NCBI RefSeq assembly: GCF_024539815.1
Contig: NZ_JAHHIU010000006.1
Location: 18,000-81,999, forward strand
Length of the DNA: 64,000 nt
Reading direction: 5' to 3'
Origin: Streptomyces hayashii
GTDB taxonomy: Bacteria; Actinomycetota; Actinomycetes; Streptomycetales; Streptomycetaceae
Positions 54,840-64,000 of the stretch are shown here, in pieces (position 1 is the first letter of the stretch; every line of letters starts with the position of its first letter). Under the pieces are notes generated by a model. The model was not told the DNA's origin and made no database searches. It saw only the letters and a program-made list of their open reading frames with translations. Made by a program: the position numbers and the translations under genes.

Positions 54840-55244
54840 TCAGCTGTCGAGGCTGATGTCGGCCCAGACGGTTTTCCCTGGGTGGCCTGCGATGACGCCC
54901 CAGCGCAGGGCGAGCCGGTCGAGGAGCTGCATGCCGAAGCCGCCGGGCTCGGCGGTCGCAGTGGTGCGCATGCGCAGCGGGCGGTCGCCGTGATCACTGA
55001 CCGAGATGCGCAGCAGCCTGCCGTTCCAGGTGACTCGGATCAGGGGCGGGCCGGCGCCGTGACGGATGGCGTTGGTGATCAGTTCCGAGACGAGCAGTTC
55101 GGCGGTCTGGATCACCGGGTGCCGGTGCAGCGGCCCGCCGAAGCCCTCCACACAGTCGTGGACCCAGTGCCGGGCGGCCGAGATGCTCGCCGTGGCGGCG
55201 GGGAAACGCGACTCGCAGGATGGGATGGTCGGATCGCCGTTCAC
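54840..55244 (-). CDS. HATPase anti-sigma-factor-like protein (RsbW/SpoIIAB type)
   Basis: The 134-aa protein starts at GTG 55244, four bases after GGAGGAGG. It has the GHKL ATP-binding pattern: TAELLVSELITNAIRHGAGP (N box with Asn), LRISVSDHGDRPLRMRTT (G1-like DxG), then GGFGMQLLDRLALRWG and KTVWADISL. Proteins like this inhibit SigB/F-group sigma factors or regulate them by phosphorylation. Many Streptomyces copies exist and the partner here is unknown; the sigma factor at 15236 is a candidate only. Confidence 0.87.
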   Translation of the reverse strand: MNGDPTIPSCESRFPAATASISAARHWVHDCVEGFGGPLHRHPVIQTAELLVSELITNAIRHGAGPPLIRVTWNGRLLRISVSDHGDRPLRMRTTATAEPGGFGMQLLDRLALRWGVIAGHPGKTVWADISLDS

Positions 55245-55576
55245 GAGCCTCCTCCAGCGTGGGTGGCCCCTGCACCGGGCGGAGGGCGCGGTGGGCAGCC
55301 GGTGACAGCCATGTGCCGGGTTACCCCTGCCCGCCTGGTGAATCGTCCGCGTGGGCCGGGGGGGCCGTCGGATTCGGTGAAGACCCGTCCGCCGAGCGAT
55401 GGACGTGGCTTCGCTCGCGCCGCCCCGCGACGTCGCGTTCGCTCCCGCCGACGAAGCCGACGGCGTAGAACTGCTCGAAGCGTGGTTCACCACCGGCTGG
55501 GCCGACCCGGTCGCCGGGATCCGACGGACGGGTCTGATTCCGGAAGGCCGGGTCCGAGGTGGGCGGTCCACGGACA
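55245..55576. other. Intergenic region between divergent genes
   Basis: About 330 bases separate the HATPase start from the DUF1152 start. A plus-strand open frame from 55399 runs to 55812 and overlaps the DUF1152 gene; its first 50 codons read normally but match nothing known, and it lacks a good start signal. No other feature was seen. Confidence 0.35.
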
Positions 55577-55585
55577 ATGATCGTC

Positions 55586-56545
55586 ATGACGTCCCTCGAC
55601 ACCAACCCGCTCTTCGCCCGGCTCGCCGATGCCCAAAGCATCCTGGTCACGGGCGCCGGCGGCGGCTTCGACATCTATTCCGGCCTGCCCTTGGCCCTCG
55701 CCCTCCTTCACCAGGGCAAGGAAGTCCACTTCGCGAACCTCTCCTTCAGCGCGCTCGCGGGGCTTCCCCTCGACGACTGGGCTGCCCCCGACCTGGCCGT
55801 CATCACACCTGATTCCGCTCTCCACCAGCACTACTTCCCGGAGAGAACGCTCGCCCAGTGGCTGGGCCGGCACGGCTACCCGTCCACCGTGTACGCCTTT
55901 CCCCAGATCGGGGTGCGCCCGCTGCGCGCCGCCTACCGCGCACTGATCGAGAGGCACCGCATTGACGCGGTGGTGCTGGTCGACGGCGGCACGGACATCC
56001 TGATGCGCGGTGACGAAGCCGGTCTCGGCACCCCGGAGGAGGACCTGACCAGTGTGGCGGCGCTGGCCGCGCTGGACGGCATACCGACCCGTCTCGTGGT
56101 GTCCGTCGGCTTCGGCGTGGACGCCTACCACGGCGTGAACCACGTGCAGGTGCTGGAGAACATCGCCGCACTGGAGCGCGACGGCGCGTACCTCGGCGCG
56201 TTCTCGATACCGCGTGCCACCCGTGAGGGCGCGCTCTACCTCGACGCGGTGCAGCACGCCCAGGATCAGACGCCGGAGCATCCCAGTATCGTGAACGGCT
56301 CGATCGCGGCAGCCGTGCGCGGCTCGTTCGGCGACGTCGCCTTCACCGAGCGGACCAGGGGAAGCGAACTGTTCGTCAACCCGCTGATGTCCCTGTACTT
56401 CGCCTTCGACCTTCCCGGCCTCGCGGACCGCTGTCTCTACCTGGACCGGATCGAGGACACTCACCTGATGCGCCAGGTCCACACCCGGATCGCCGAGTTC
56501 CGCGAATCCGTCGTGCCCCGCCCGCCCCGGCGCTTCCCGCACTAG
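55586..56545 (+). CDS. DUF1152 domain protein
   Basis: The 319-aa protein has a Rossmann-like opening (SILVTGAGGGFDIYSGLPLA near residue 20), YPSTVYAFPQIGVRPLRAAY, VVLVDGGTDILMRGDEAGLG and a C-terminal ELFVNPLMSLYFAFDL. The GGG and DGGTD motifs fit the DUF1152 family, thought to bind nucleotides; function is unknown. ATG 55586 or the in-frame ATG 55577 and GTG 55559 are possible starts as none has a strong ribosome site. It converges on the DUF985 gene with 24 bases between. Confidence 0.85.
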   Translation: MTSLDTNPLFARLADAQSILVTGAGGGFDIYSGLPLALALLHQGKEVHFANLSFSALAGLPLDDWAAPDLAVITPDSALHQHYFPERTLAQWLGRHGYPSTVYAFPQIGVRPLRAAYRALIERHRIDAVVLVDGGTDILMRGDEAGLGTPEEDLTSVAALAALDGIPTRLVVSVGFGVDAYHGVNHVQVLENIAALERDGAYLGAFSIPRATREGALYLDAVQHAQDQTPEHPSIVNGSIAAAVRGSFGDVAFTERTRGSELFVNPLMSLYFAFDLPGLADRCLYLDRIEDTHLMRQVHTRIAEFRESVVPRPPRRFPH

Positions 56546-56569
56546 CGACCAGGCGGGCCGAGTGCGGTG

Positions 56570-57001
56570 TCACAGCATCTCGAAGTCCTCGTACTCGAAG
56601 CCCGGGGCGACGATGCAGGACACCAGGACCGGCTGGTCACCGGCTGGTCGTGCGGTCTGCCAGACGCCGGCCGGCACGAGGAACTGCGGCTGCTGCCCGT
56701 CCTCGACATCGGGCCCCACCTCGGCGACGACCGCTTCCTGCGGAGCGGCTCCGCTGCCACCGAGTCGCAGTGTCAGCGGGCCGCCCCGGTGCCACAGCCA
56801 CAGTTCGTCCGAACGCACCCGGTGCCAGCGGGAGACCTCGCCCGGGTGGAGGAGGAAGTAGATGCCGGTCGCGAAGGGACGCGGGCCCGCGTACCCGTCC
56901 GGAACCGCTGTCGGAGCGGTCCGCCAGGTCTGCCTGAACCAGCCGCCCTCGACGTGCGGCTCCAGTCCCAGACGCGCCACCAGTTCGGAAATCTCACTCA
57001 T
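56570..57001 (-). CDS. Cupin-fold protein of the DUF985 family
   Basis: The 143-aa protein has EPHVEGGWFRQTWR, ATGIYFLLHPGEVSRWHRVR (cupin motif 1), WLWHRGGPLTLRL, and PAGVWQTARPAGDQPVLVSC (motif 2) then the closing VAPGFEYEDFEML, the DUF985 pattern. The cupin metal residues (His, Glu) are present. Such proteins may be small isomerases or binding proteins; substrates are unknown. Confidence 0.9.
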   Translation of the reverse strand: MSEISELVARLGLEPHVEGGWFRQTWRTAPTAVPDGYAGPRPFATGIYFLLHPGEVSRWHRVRSDELWLWHRGGPLTLRLGGSGAAPQEAVVAEVGPDVEDGQQPQFLVPAGVWQTARPAGDQPVLVSCIVAPGFEYEDFEML

Positions 57002-57278
57002 GAACAGCCATGCTGACGCGTGCCCTCGCAGGACGGAACCTGCGACGCCACTGACCTGACCCGACCCGACCTGACCTGTCGGCGGCGCGCGACACCGTTC
57101 TCTCCCTCCGCCGGGACTCGATCAGGCGGCTTCGGCGCGGGGACCGGCAGAGGCCGGAGTGGAGGAGCCGGGGCCTGCCGTTCCGTCATCCGGGCGGCGT
57201 GGGCGGTGAACCGCGGCGGGTTTCGACGATGAGTTTCCGGCGGTCGTGTGGTCTACCTGTCAACGAAGGGAGCGCACC

Positions 57279-57884
57279 ATGCGCAAGATCATTGTTTGCA
57301 CGTTCCTGACGCTGGACGGCGTCATGCAGGCGCCGGGCGGTCCGGACGAGGACGCCGAGAGCGGCTTCGAGCACGGCGGCTGGCAGCGGCCGGTGAGCGA
57401 CGAGGAGGTCGGCGCGGCCATCGCCGGTTGGTACGAGAACTCCGGCGCGATGCTGCTCGGCCGCAAGACGTACGAGATCTTCGCGTCGTACTGGCCGACC
57501 GCCGACCCCGGCAACCCGTTCACCGAGCGGATGAACAGCATGGACAAGTACGTGGCGTCCCGCACCCTGACGTCCGTCGAGTGGCAGAACTCCACGCTGC
57601 TGGAGGGGGACGTCGCCGATGCCGTACGCGAGCTGAAGGCGTCCGACGGCAGCGACATCAACGTCGTCGGCAGCGGCGACCTCGCCCAGACTCTGATGCG
57701 GCACGGCCTCGTCGACGAGTTCCGGCTGACCATCCATCCGGTGATCATCGGCACCGGCAAGCGGCTGTTCGCCGACGGAGCGATCCCCACCGCCTTGGAG
57801 CCGGTCAGCGTCTCGACGACCAAGAACGGCACGGTCGTCGGTGTCTACCGGCCGACCGGAAAGCCCGGCTACGACAGCTATTAG
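57279..57884 (+). CDS. Dihydrofolate reductase-like (RibD C-terminal) protein
   Basis: The 201-aa protein has the RibD_C/DHFR-fold pattern: MRKIIVCTFLTLDGVMQAPG, AMLLGRKTYEIFASYWPTAD, SDINVVGSGDLAQTLMRHGL and LTIHPVIIGTGKRLF. It likely reduces a small substrate with NADPH; specificity unknown. GAAGGGAG precedes ATG 57279. Its stop codon TAG (57882-57884) lies at the outer edge of the left inverted repeat of the MFS segment, so insertion may have set its end. Confidence 0.9.
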   Translation: MRKIIVCTFLTLDGVMQAPGGPDEDAESGFEHGGWQRPVSDEEVGAAIAGWYENSGAMLLGRKTYEIFASYWPTADPGNPFTERMNSMDKYVASRTLTSVEWQNSTLLEGDVADAVRELKASDGSDINVVGSGDLAQTLMRHGLVDEFRLTIHPVIIGTGKRLFADGAIPTALEPVSVSTTKNGTVVGVYRPTGKPGYDSY

Positions 57885-57938
57885 AGGGCAGTTCGTGAAT
57901 CCTTGAGAGGTTCCGTCGTCGCCTGATGGTGCGGGTGC
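57883..57938 (+). repeat. Left terminal inverted repeat (56 bp)
   Basis: Matches the right repeat at 59599-59654 at 51 of 56 positions when reversed and complemented. It contains the DHFR-like gene stop codon at its outer edge. Confidence 0.85.
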
Positions 57939-58158
57939 GAGCGGAATCTGCTGGTCCGCAGTCGCTTGTCTGCTGGGGTGGCGGGGTGAGTGAACGCACG
58001 TTGTACCTGAGGGCGACGTCAGCGGCTTCACCAGGAAGCAGTAACCAGCCGCGCACCGCGATCAGCAGCCCTGCTCCCCCCGGCAACGGACTTCAACCCA
58101 TGCATCGCCTTCTCGGGACCAAAGCCCCTGACCAGCAGTGATGTTGCAGAGCAAGTCA

Positions 58159-58209
58159 GCAGATCTGCGACATCACCCTCCCCCCACAAGGGTGATGTCG
58201 CAGATCTGC
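58159..58209. promoter_or_regulatory. Long hairpin in the MFS leader region
   Basis: Positions 58159-58179 and 58189-58209 form a perfect 21-bp stem with a 9-base loop, 67 bases before the MFS start. The stem includes the palindrome GCAGATCTGC. It could be an operator, an attenuator or a terminator of read-through from the left. Confidence 0.7.
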
Positions 58210-58276
58210 CAGCCTTTCCTGTGCGGGGCCTGTTGAACTGATCACGCATCGACAGGCCCTTCACAGGACGGAATTC

Positions 58277-59503
58277 ATGGCCTCGACAAACACCACCACG
58301 AAGTACGCCTCTGGCGGAGGCGACTTAACCATTCGATCTCCCCTGATCGGGTGGCTGGCCGTGAGCGCGGTGATGCTGGGAATCTTCTCGATCGTCACGA
58401 CCGAGATCATGCCGATCGGCCTGCTCACCAAGATCGGCTCCACCTTCTCCATATCCGACGGGATGGCGGGGCTGATGATGACCATGCCCGGATTTCTTGC
58501 TGCCATCTCCGCGCCCGTGGTCACCGTGGCAACCGCGCGCATCGACCGCCGTCTGATGCTGTGCGTGTTCATGCTCCTGCTGGCCGTGGCGAACTTCCTG
58601 GCCGCCGCGGCGCCCGACTACTGGCTGGTCCTGGTCTCCCGTGTCATCGTCGGCATCGTCATCGGGGGCTTCTGGTCGATCGGCGCCGGATTGGCCCAGC
58701 GCCTGGTACCTGCGGCGTCGGTCGGCCGTGCCACGGCGGTGATCTTCTCCGCAGTACCGCTGGGCTCCGTGCTGGGCGTACCGGCCGGCACGTTCATCGG
58801 GGATCTGGCCGGCTGGCGCACGGTTTTCGTAGCCTTGGGCGCCCTCACCGTAGGCGTACTGGCCATGCTGCTCCTGGTCATGCCGCCGCTGCCGCCCGAC
58901 CGGACTACCCATCTGAGCGTGCTGGGCGGCATGTTCAAGGGCGTCAACACACGTTTCGCGCTGCTGTTGACCTTTTTGGTCGTGCTGGCGCACTTTGGGA
59001 CCTACACCTACGTCACTCCGTTCCTGGAGCAAGTCACCGATGCCGGCTCGCAACTGATCACCACCTTCCTGTTGGTCTACGGTGCCGCGGGAATCGTCGG
59101 CAACTTCCTGGGCGGAGCGGTGGTCACCCGCTACCCCCGAGCCACCTTCGGTCTCGCCGCCGGCATGATCGCAACCGTCACCTTGCTGCTGCCGGTCCTG
59201 GGGCGCTGGCAGACCGGAGCCGTCGTCCTGTTGATCGTCTGGGGCGTCGGCTATGGCGCCGTCCCCGTCTCCTCCCAGACGTGGTTCGCGAAGGCGACCC
59301 CCCACGCGCCCGAGGCAGCCTCGGTGCTGTTCACCGCCTCCTTCCAGGCAACGATCTCACTCGGCGCGCTGGCCGGCGGTGTCGTCGTGGACCGAACCTC
59401 CCCCTCCACGGTCATGACGCTCGGCGGCGTTGCCGCCGCACTCATGGTCGTGGCCGCATGGGCGCACTTCGCCCGCCGTCTGACATGGCCGAACAACACC
59501 TGA
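58277..59503 (+). CDS. MFS efflux transporter (DHA1-like), TTA codon
   Basis: The 408-aa protein has 12 predicted membrane helices, a signature GIVIGGFWSIGAGLAQRLVP and RATAVIFSAVPLGSVLGVPA like drug:H+ antiporters of the AraJ/YdhP type. Codon 17 is TTA (58325-58327), a leucine codon that in Streptomyces needs the developmental tRNA encoded by bldA. Codons show more A/T endings (TTGACCTTTTTGGTC) than neighbours. It lies inside the inverted-repeat-bounded segment, so recent acquisition is likely. Substrate unknown. Confidence 0.9.
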   Translation: MASTNTTTKYASGGGDLTIRSPLIGWLAVSAVMLGIFSIVTTEIMPIGLLTKIGSTFSISDGMAGLMMTMPGFLAAISAPVVTVATARIDRRLMLCVFMLLLAVANFLAAAAPDYWLVLVSRVIVGIVIGGFWSIGAGLAQRLVPAASVGRATAVIFSAVPLGSVLGVPAGTFIGDLAGWRTVFVALGALTVGVLAMLLLVMPPLPPDRTTHLSVLGGMFKGVNTRFALLLTFLVVLAHFGTYTYVTPFLEQVTDAGSQLITTFLLVYGAAGIVGNFLGGAVVTRYPRATFGLAAGMIATVTLLLPVLGRWQTGAVVLLIVWGVGYGAVPVSSQTWFAKATPHAPEAASVLFTASFQATISLGALAGGVVVDRTSPSTVMTLGGVAAALMVVAAWAHFARRLTWPNNT

Positions 59504-59598
59504 AGGCTCGCGGAGACCTCAAGCATTCGTTTCGGCGGGCCGCTCGTGGGTTGAGATCCATTTCTGGGTGAGGCTGAGGCGGGGCTGCTGATCGCGGG

Positions 59599-59654
59599 GC
59601 ACCCACACCGTCAGGCCACGACGGAACCTCTCAAGGACTCACGAACCGCCCTCT
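59599..59654 (-). repeat. Right terminal inverted repeat (56 bp)
   Basis: Mirror of the left repeat. It lies 95 bases after the MFS stop and 93 bases before the end of the GH29 gene on the opposite strand. Confidence 0.85.
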
Positions 59655-59662
59655 TGGACGTT

Positions 59663-59682
59663 CCGTTCGGGACACCGAACGG
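59663..59682. terminator. Terminator hairpin downstream of GH29
   Basis: CCGTTCGG at 59663-59670 pairs with CCGAACGG at 59675-59682 around GACA. It lies beyond the end of the minus-strand GH29 gene. Confidence 0.55.
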
Positions 59683-59746
59683 CCGGCGCCGCCGACGTCG
59701 CGGATCGAGGGGCGCCGGTGAAGGGCTTCGCACGTCGACGGGAACG

Positions 59747-61699
59747 TCAGACGGCGATGATCTGCCATTGCTCCTCGGGCGCGCGGTTGTAGGTGAACTG
59801 GTTGATGTTGGCGCCGTCAACGGTCGAGCCCGCGTCGACGTTGAGGGACAGTCCACTGAACCGGTTGGTCAGGTAGTAGTAGCCGTCGCCGGTCGGCGTG
59901 ACCGCCCAGTGCTGCTGGGGAACGTCGCTGTCCCTGTAGATGGAGACGTTCCCGCCGTCCACCCGCGAGAGTCCGGCCACCTCCATCAGCTTGCCGCTGT
60001 TGATGTTCCTGATCTCGTAGTACCCGTCGGAGGTGGAGGCGAAGGTCCACTTCTGTGCGGTGTTGTTCAGCCACGGCCACAGCTGGATGTTGGTGCCGTT
60101 GGCGGTGCCGAAGTCGTACACGTCGGCGACTTTGCCGCTCTTGCGGTTGACGATGCGGTAGACCGTGCCGTCGCCGGGGAGGACATGTGACACCAGGGCC
60201 GGCTTGGCCGTCCGGCCGCCGATCCTGACGTTGCCCATGTTGGCGTAGCCACCGGTGGCCGCGTTCGCCTGGATCCGTACGAAACCCACGTTCCGCGCCG
60301 GCCATTCGGCCACCTTGGCGGCGCGGCCCCCGGCCCAGGTTCCGGTGACGGCCTGAGTGAAGTTCGTGCCGTCGGTGCTGGTGAAGACGGTGTAGGAGGT
60401 GATGTCGCCGTCGGTGGAGTCGTTGCGGTTCCACTGCTTGGGCAGGTACTCCAGGGTGGAGACGTCGCTCCATACCCCGCCCAGGTCGATCGTGATCGAG
60501 TGAGGCAGGGGCGAGGGCAGCCCCCATGTCGACCAGCAGGTCTCGTAGCCCTTGTCGCTGAGTCCGTCGATCGCGTTGAGCGGTCCCTCGCCGGCGTGGA
60601 AGCCGGTGGCGTAGGCGCTGACGGGGGTCACGGGGTGTTCGGCGCGGGGCAGTTGGGCCGGCAGCGGCGGGCGGGAGGTGTTCGGGCTCCACGCCGCGCC
60701 GACCTCGGCGAGCCGGTTGACGATGTTGGTGTCCAGCCTGCCGTCACGGTTGGGCGGGCAGTTGAGGATGAACGAGGTGTACTTCGGTTCCAGGTCGGCC
60801 AGATGCGACAGGATCGCGTCCTTGCTCAACAGGCCCTCGGTCGGGGTGGACGGATGCCAGAACCACCCGTTGCTGATCGTCTGTCCCTGCGTCGCGGCGT
60901 AGGTGTTCCCGGCCGGCGCCGTGACGCCCAACGGCTCCTCGAAGTAGATCGCGTCACCGAGGAACGGCACCGACAGTCCGCCGTGGTCGATCATGACGAT
61001 GTCCGGCTGGAGCGACTTCACATGCTCGCGGATCCGCTGGTAGGAGACGGCCTGCTGTCCCATCTGCCATGCGTAGCCGTCGGTGACGAACAGGTCGATG
61101 GCGCCGTAGTTCGTGAGCAGTTCGGTGATCTGACCGAGGATGAAGGTCATGTCGCCGGGCTGGATGGCATCGGTGACGTCGAGTCCGGTCACCCTGTGCC
61201 GGCTCTCCCATGCCTCGACGCCGAAGGTGCGGTCCCAGATCGAGTAGTAGAGCCCGACCTTCAGTCCCTTCGCACGGAAGGCGTCGCAGTACGCCTTCAC
61301 CACGTCGTGCTTGTAGGAGCTGTTCGCGACGTTCTGGGTGCCGTACGCGCTCGGCCACAGGGCGAAGCCGTCATGATGCTTGGTCGTCAGGATGCCGTAA
61401 CTCATCTTCGCCGCCGCGGCGGCGGCCGCCCACTGGGCACAGTCCACGGCCGTCGGGGCGAACAGGGCGGGGTTCTGGTTCGGGGCGGCCCACTCCTCGT
61501 TGGTGAACGTGCCCAGGTTGAAGTGGTTGAACATGCCGAACCGCATGTTCACCAGGTTTTCCAGGTTGGTCCGGGGGGCCGCGGCGGCCGCCTTCGCCGG
61601 CAGGGGCGACAGCACGGGGATCACGGGCAGCGCGGTCGCGGCCACGGAGGCGCCTGCGGCTCCCAGCAGCGTGCGACGGGACAATCTGCCTGACGACAT
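59747..61699 (-). CDS. Secreted GH29 alpha-L-fucosidase with F5/8-type and ricin-type domains
   Basis: The 650-aa protein starts at ATG 61699 with a Tat-type signal (SRRTLLGAAGASVAATALP). The GH29 barrel (about 45-380) has RFGMFNHFNLGTFTNEEW, SYGILTTKHHDGFALWPSAY, VGLYYSIWDRT and IDLFVTDGYAWQMG with the likely nucleophile Asp. An F5/8 type C-like (CBM32) domain covers about 385-500 and a ricin-type CBM13 covers about 520-650. It would release fucose from xyloglucan or other glycans. Upstream, 61743-61755 resembles a LacI-type operator. Confidence 0.92.
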   Translation of the reverse strand: MSSGRLSRRTLLGAAGASVAATALPVIPVLSPLPAKAAAAAPRTNLENLVNMRFGMFNHFNLGTFTNEEWAAPNQNPALFAPTAVDCAQWAAAAAAAKMSYGILTTKHHDGFALWPSAYGTQNVANSSYKHDVVKAYCDAFRAKGLKVGLYYSIWDRTFGVEAWESRHRVTGLDVTDAIQPGDMTFILGQITELLTNYGAIDLFVTDGYAWQMGQQAVSYQRIREHVKSLQPDIVMIDHGGLSVPFLGDAIYFEEPLGVTAPAGNTYAATQGQTISNGWFWHPSTPTEGLLSKDAILSHLADLEPKYTSFILNCPPNRDGRLDTNIVNRLAEVGAAWSPNTSRPPLPAQLPRAEHPVTPVSAYATGFHAGEGPLNAIDGLSDKGYETCWSTWGLPSPLPHSITIDLGGVWSDVSTLEYLPKQWNRNDSTDGDITSYTVFTSTDGTNFTQAVTGTWAGGRAAKVAEWPARNVGFVRIQANAATGGYANMGNVRIGGRTAKPALVSHVLPGDGTVYRIVNRKSGKVADVYDFGTANGTNIQLWPWLNNTAQKWTFASTSDGYYEIRNINSGKLMEVAGLSRVDGGNVSIYRDSDVPQQHWAVTPTGDGYYYLTNRFSGLSLNVDAGSTVDGANINQFTYNRAPEEQWQIIAV

Positions 61700-64000
<2,301 letters not shown>

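Larger units (their letters stand above)
57883..59654. mobile_element. Inverted-repeat-bounded segment carrying an MFS gene
   Basis: A 56-bp inverted repeat at 57883-57938 matches 59599-59654 in reverse complement at 51 of 56 positions (core GAGAGGTTCCGTCGT). It encloses 1.77 kb whose only clear gene is the MFS transporter. A shorter stretch, CGCGATCAGCAGCCC, also recurs inside both ends (about 58058 and 59583). No transposase and no convincing target duplication were seen. It looks like a transposon derivative or the decayed ends of one. Confidence 0.6.

Noticed and set aside
55399..55812. Plus-strand frame before DUF1152
   Set aside because: It overlaps the DUF1152 gene in another phase, has no ribosome site and no family match.
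57926..58141. Short plus-strand frame inside the inverted-repeat segment
   Set aside because: 71 residues without a match; it could be transposon debris but no transposase residues are visible.

Overview
The window is about 70% GC. Its coding sequences show the strong third-position GC bias, GTG/TTG starts and 4-base ATGA/GTGA start-stop overlaps typical of Streptomyces. The gvpOAFGYZJLSK gas-vesicle gene order, the many CBM2 and ricin-type (CBM13) secreted glycosidases, a DUF5753 regulator, a DUF574 methyltransferase and a CebR-type operator all point to a soil Streptomyces chromosome. No rRNA, tRNA, CRISPR array or intact transposase was seen.

Layout. 1-1.4 kb: 3' end of a transketolase gene, overlapped by a stand-alone LigD polymerase-domain gene. 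1.4-7.2 kb: a complete ten-gene gas-vesicle operon in which almost every gene overlaps the next; three of its proteins carry long acidic tracts. 7.2-21.5 kb: stress and housekeeping accessory genes: a 56-aa membrane peptide, a methyltransferase, a histidine phosphatase, an ABC-F ATPase, a PfpI-family protein, a DUF2795 protein, a ThDP enzyme lacking the usual catalytic Glu, a SigB/F/G-type sigma factor, a Cys-rich surface protein, an aminotransferase-like protein lacking the PLP lysine with a coupled metallo-beta-lactamase-fold (MBL) enzyme, and a DedA/MBL pair. 21.6-27.7 kb: a small recombinase-like protein, a membrane-anchored phosphatase-superfamily protein, a coupled MoxR ATPase/metallopeptidase-VWA pair and OsmC.

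27.8-36.6 kb: a minus-strand group made of a DUF5753 regulator, a DUF574 methyltransferase, a beta-helix protein and a small protein. The last two share an Asn/Gln-rich motif in a head-to-tail arrangement resembling bacterial amyloid-signalling pairs. Next come a MmyB-like regulator, pterin dehydratase, a methyltransferase and a DUF1579-like gene whose 3' ends overlap antiparallel across simple repeats, and a WYL regulator with a palindromic operator at its start.

36.7-45.2 kb: a cellulose/xyloglucan block with GH74, GH48 and GH6 enzymes, all with CBM2. The GH48-GH6 divergent region holds one perfect and one degenerate CebR box and what looks like the 5' remnant of a further secreted enzyme gene. 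45.4-49.5 kb: a recognisable promoter, a putative leader peptide, a GNAT enzyme coupled to a divergent IF-1 paralogue, a PIG-L deacetylase and a membrane Ser/Thr kinase, separated by strong palindromes. 49.6-64 kb: a hemicellulose/side-chain block (GH27, GH43-AbfB, GH29, GH62), interrupted by small housekeeping genes (YCII, Csp, HATPase, DUF1152, DUF985, a DHFR-like reductase) and by a 1.77-kb segment bounded by 56-bp inverted repeats that carries an MFS transporter gene with a TTA codon.

How the parts work together: the GH48, GH6 and GH74 enzymes should attack cellulose and xyloglucan, while GH27, GH29, GH43 and GH62 remove galactose, fucose and arabinose side chains. The two blocks together look like a plant-cell-wall degradation region, with stress, signalling and gas-vesicle genes around it.
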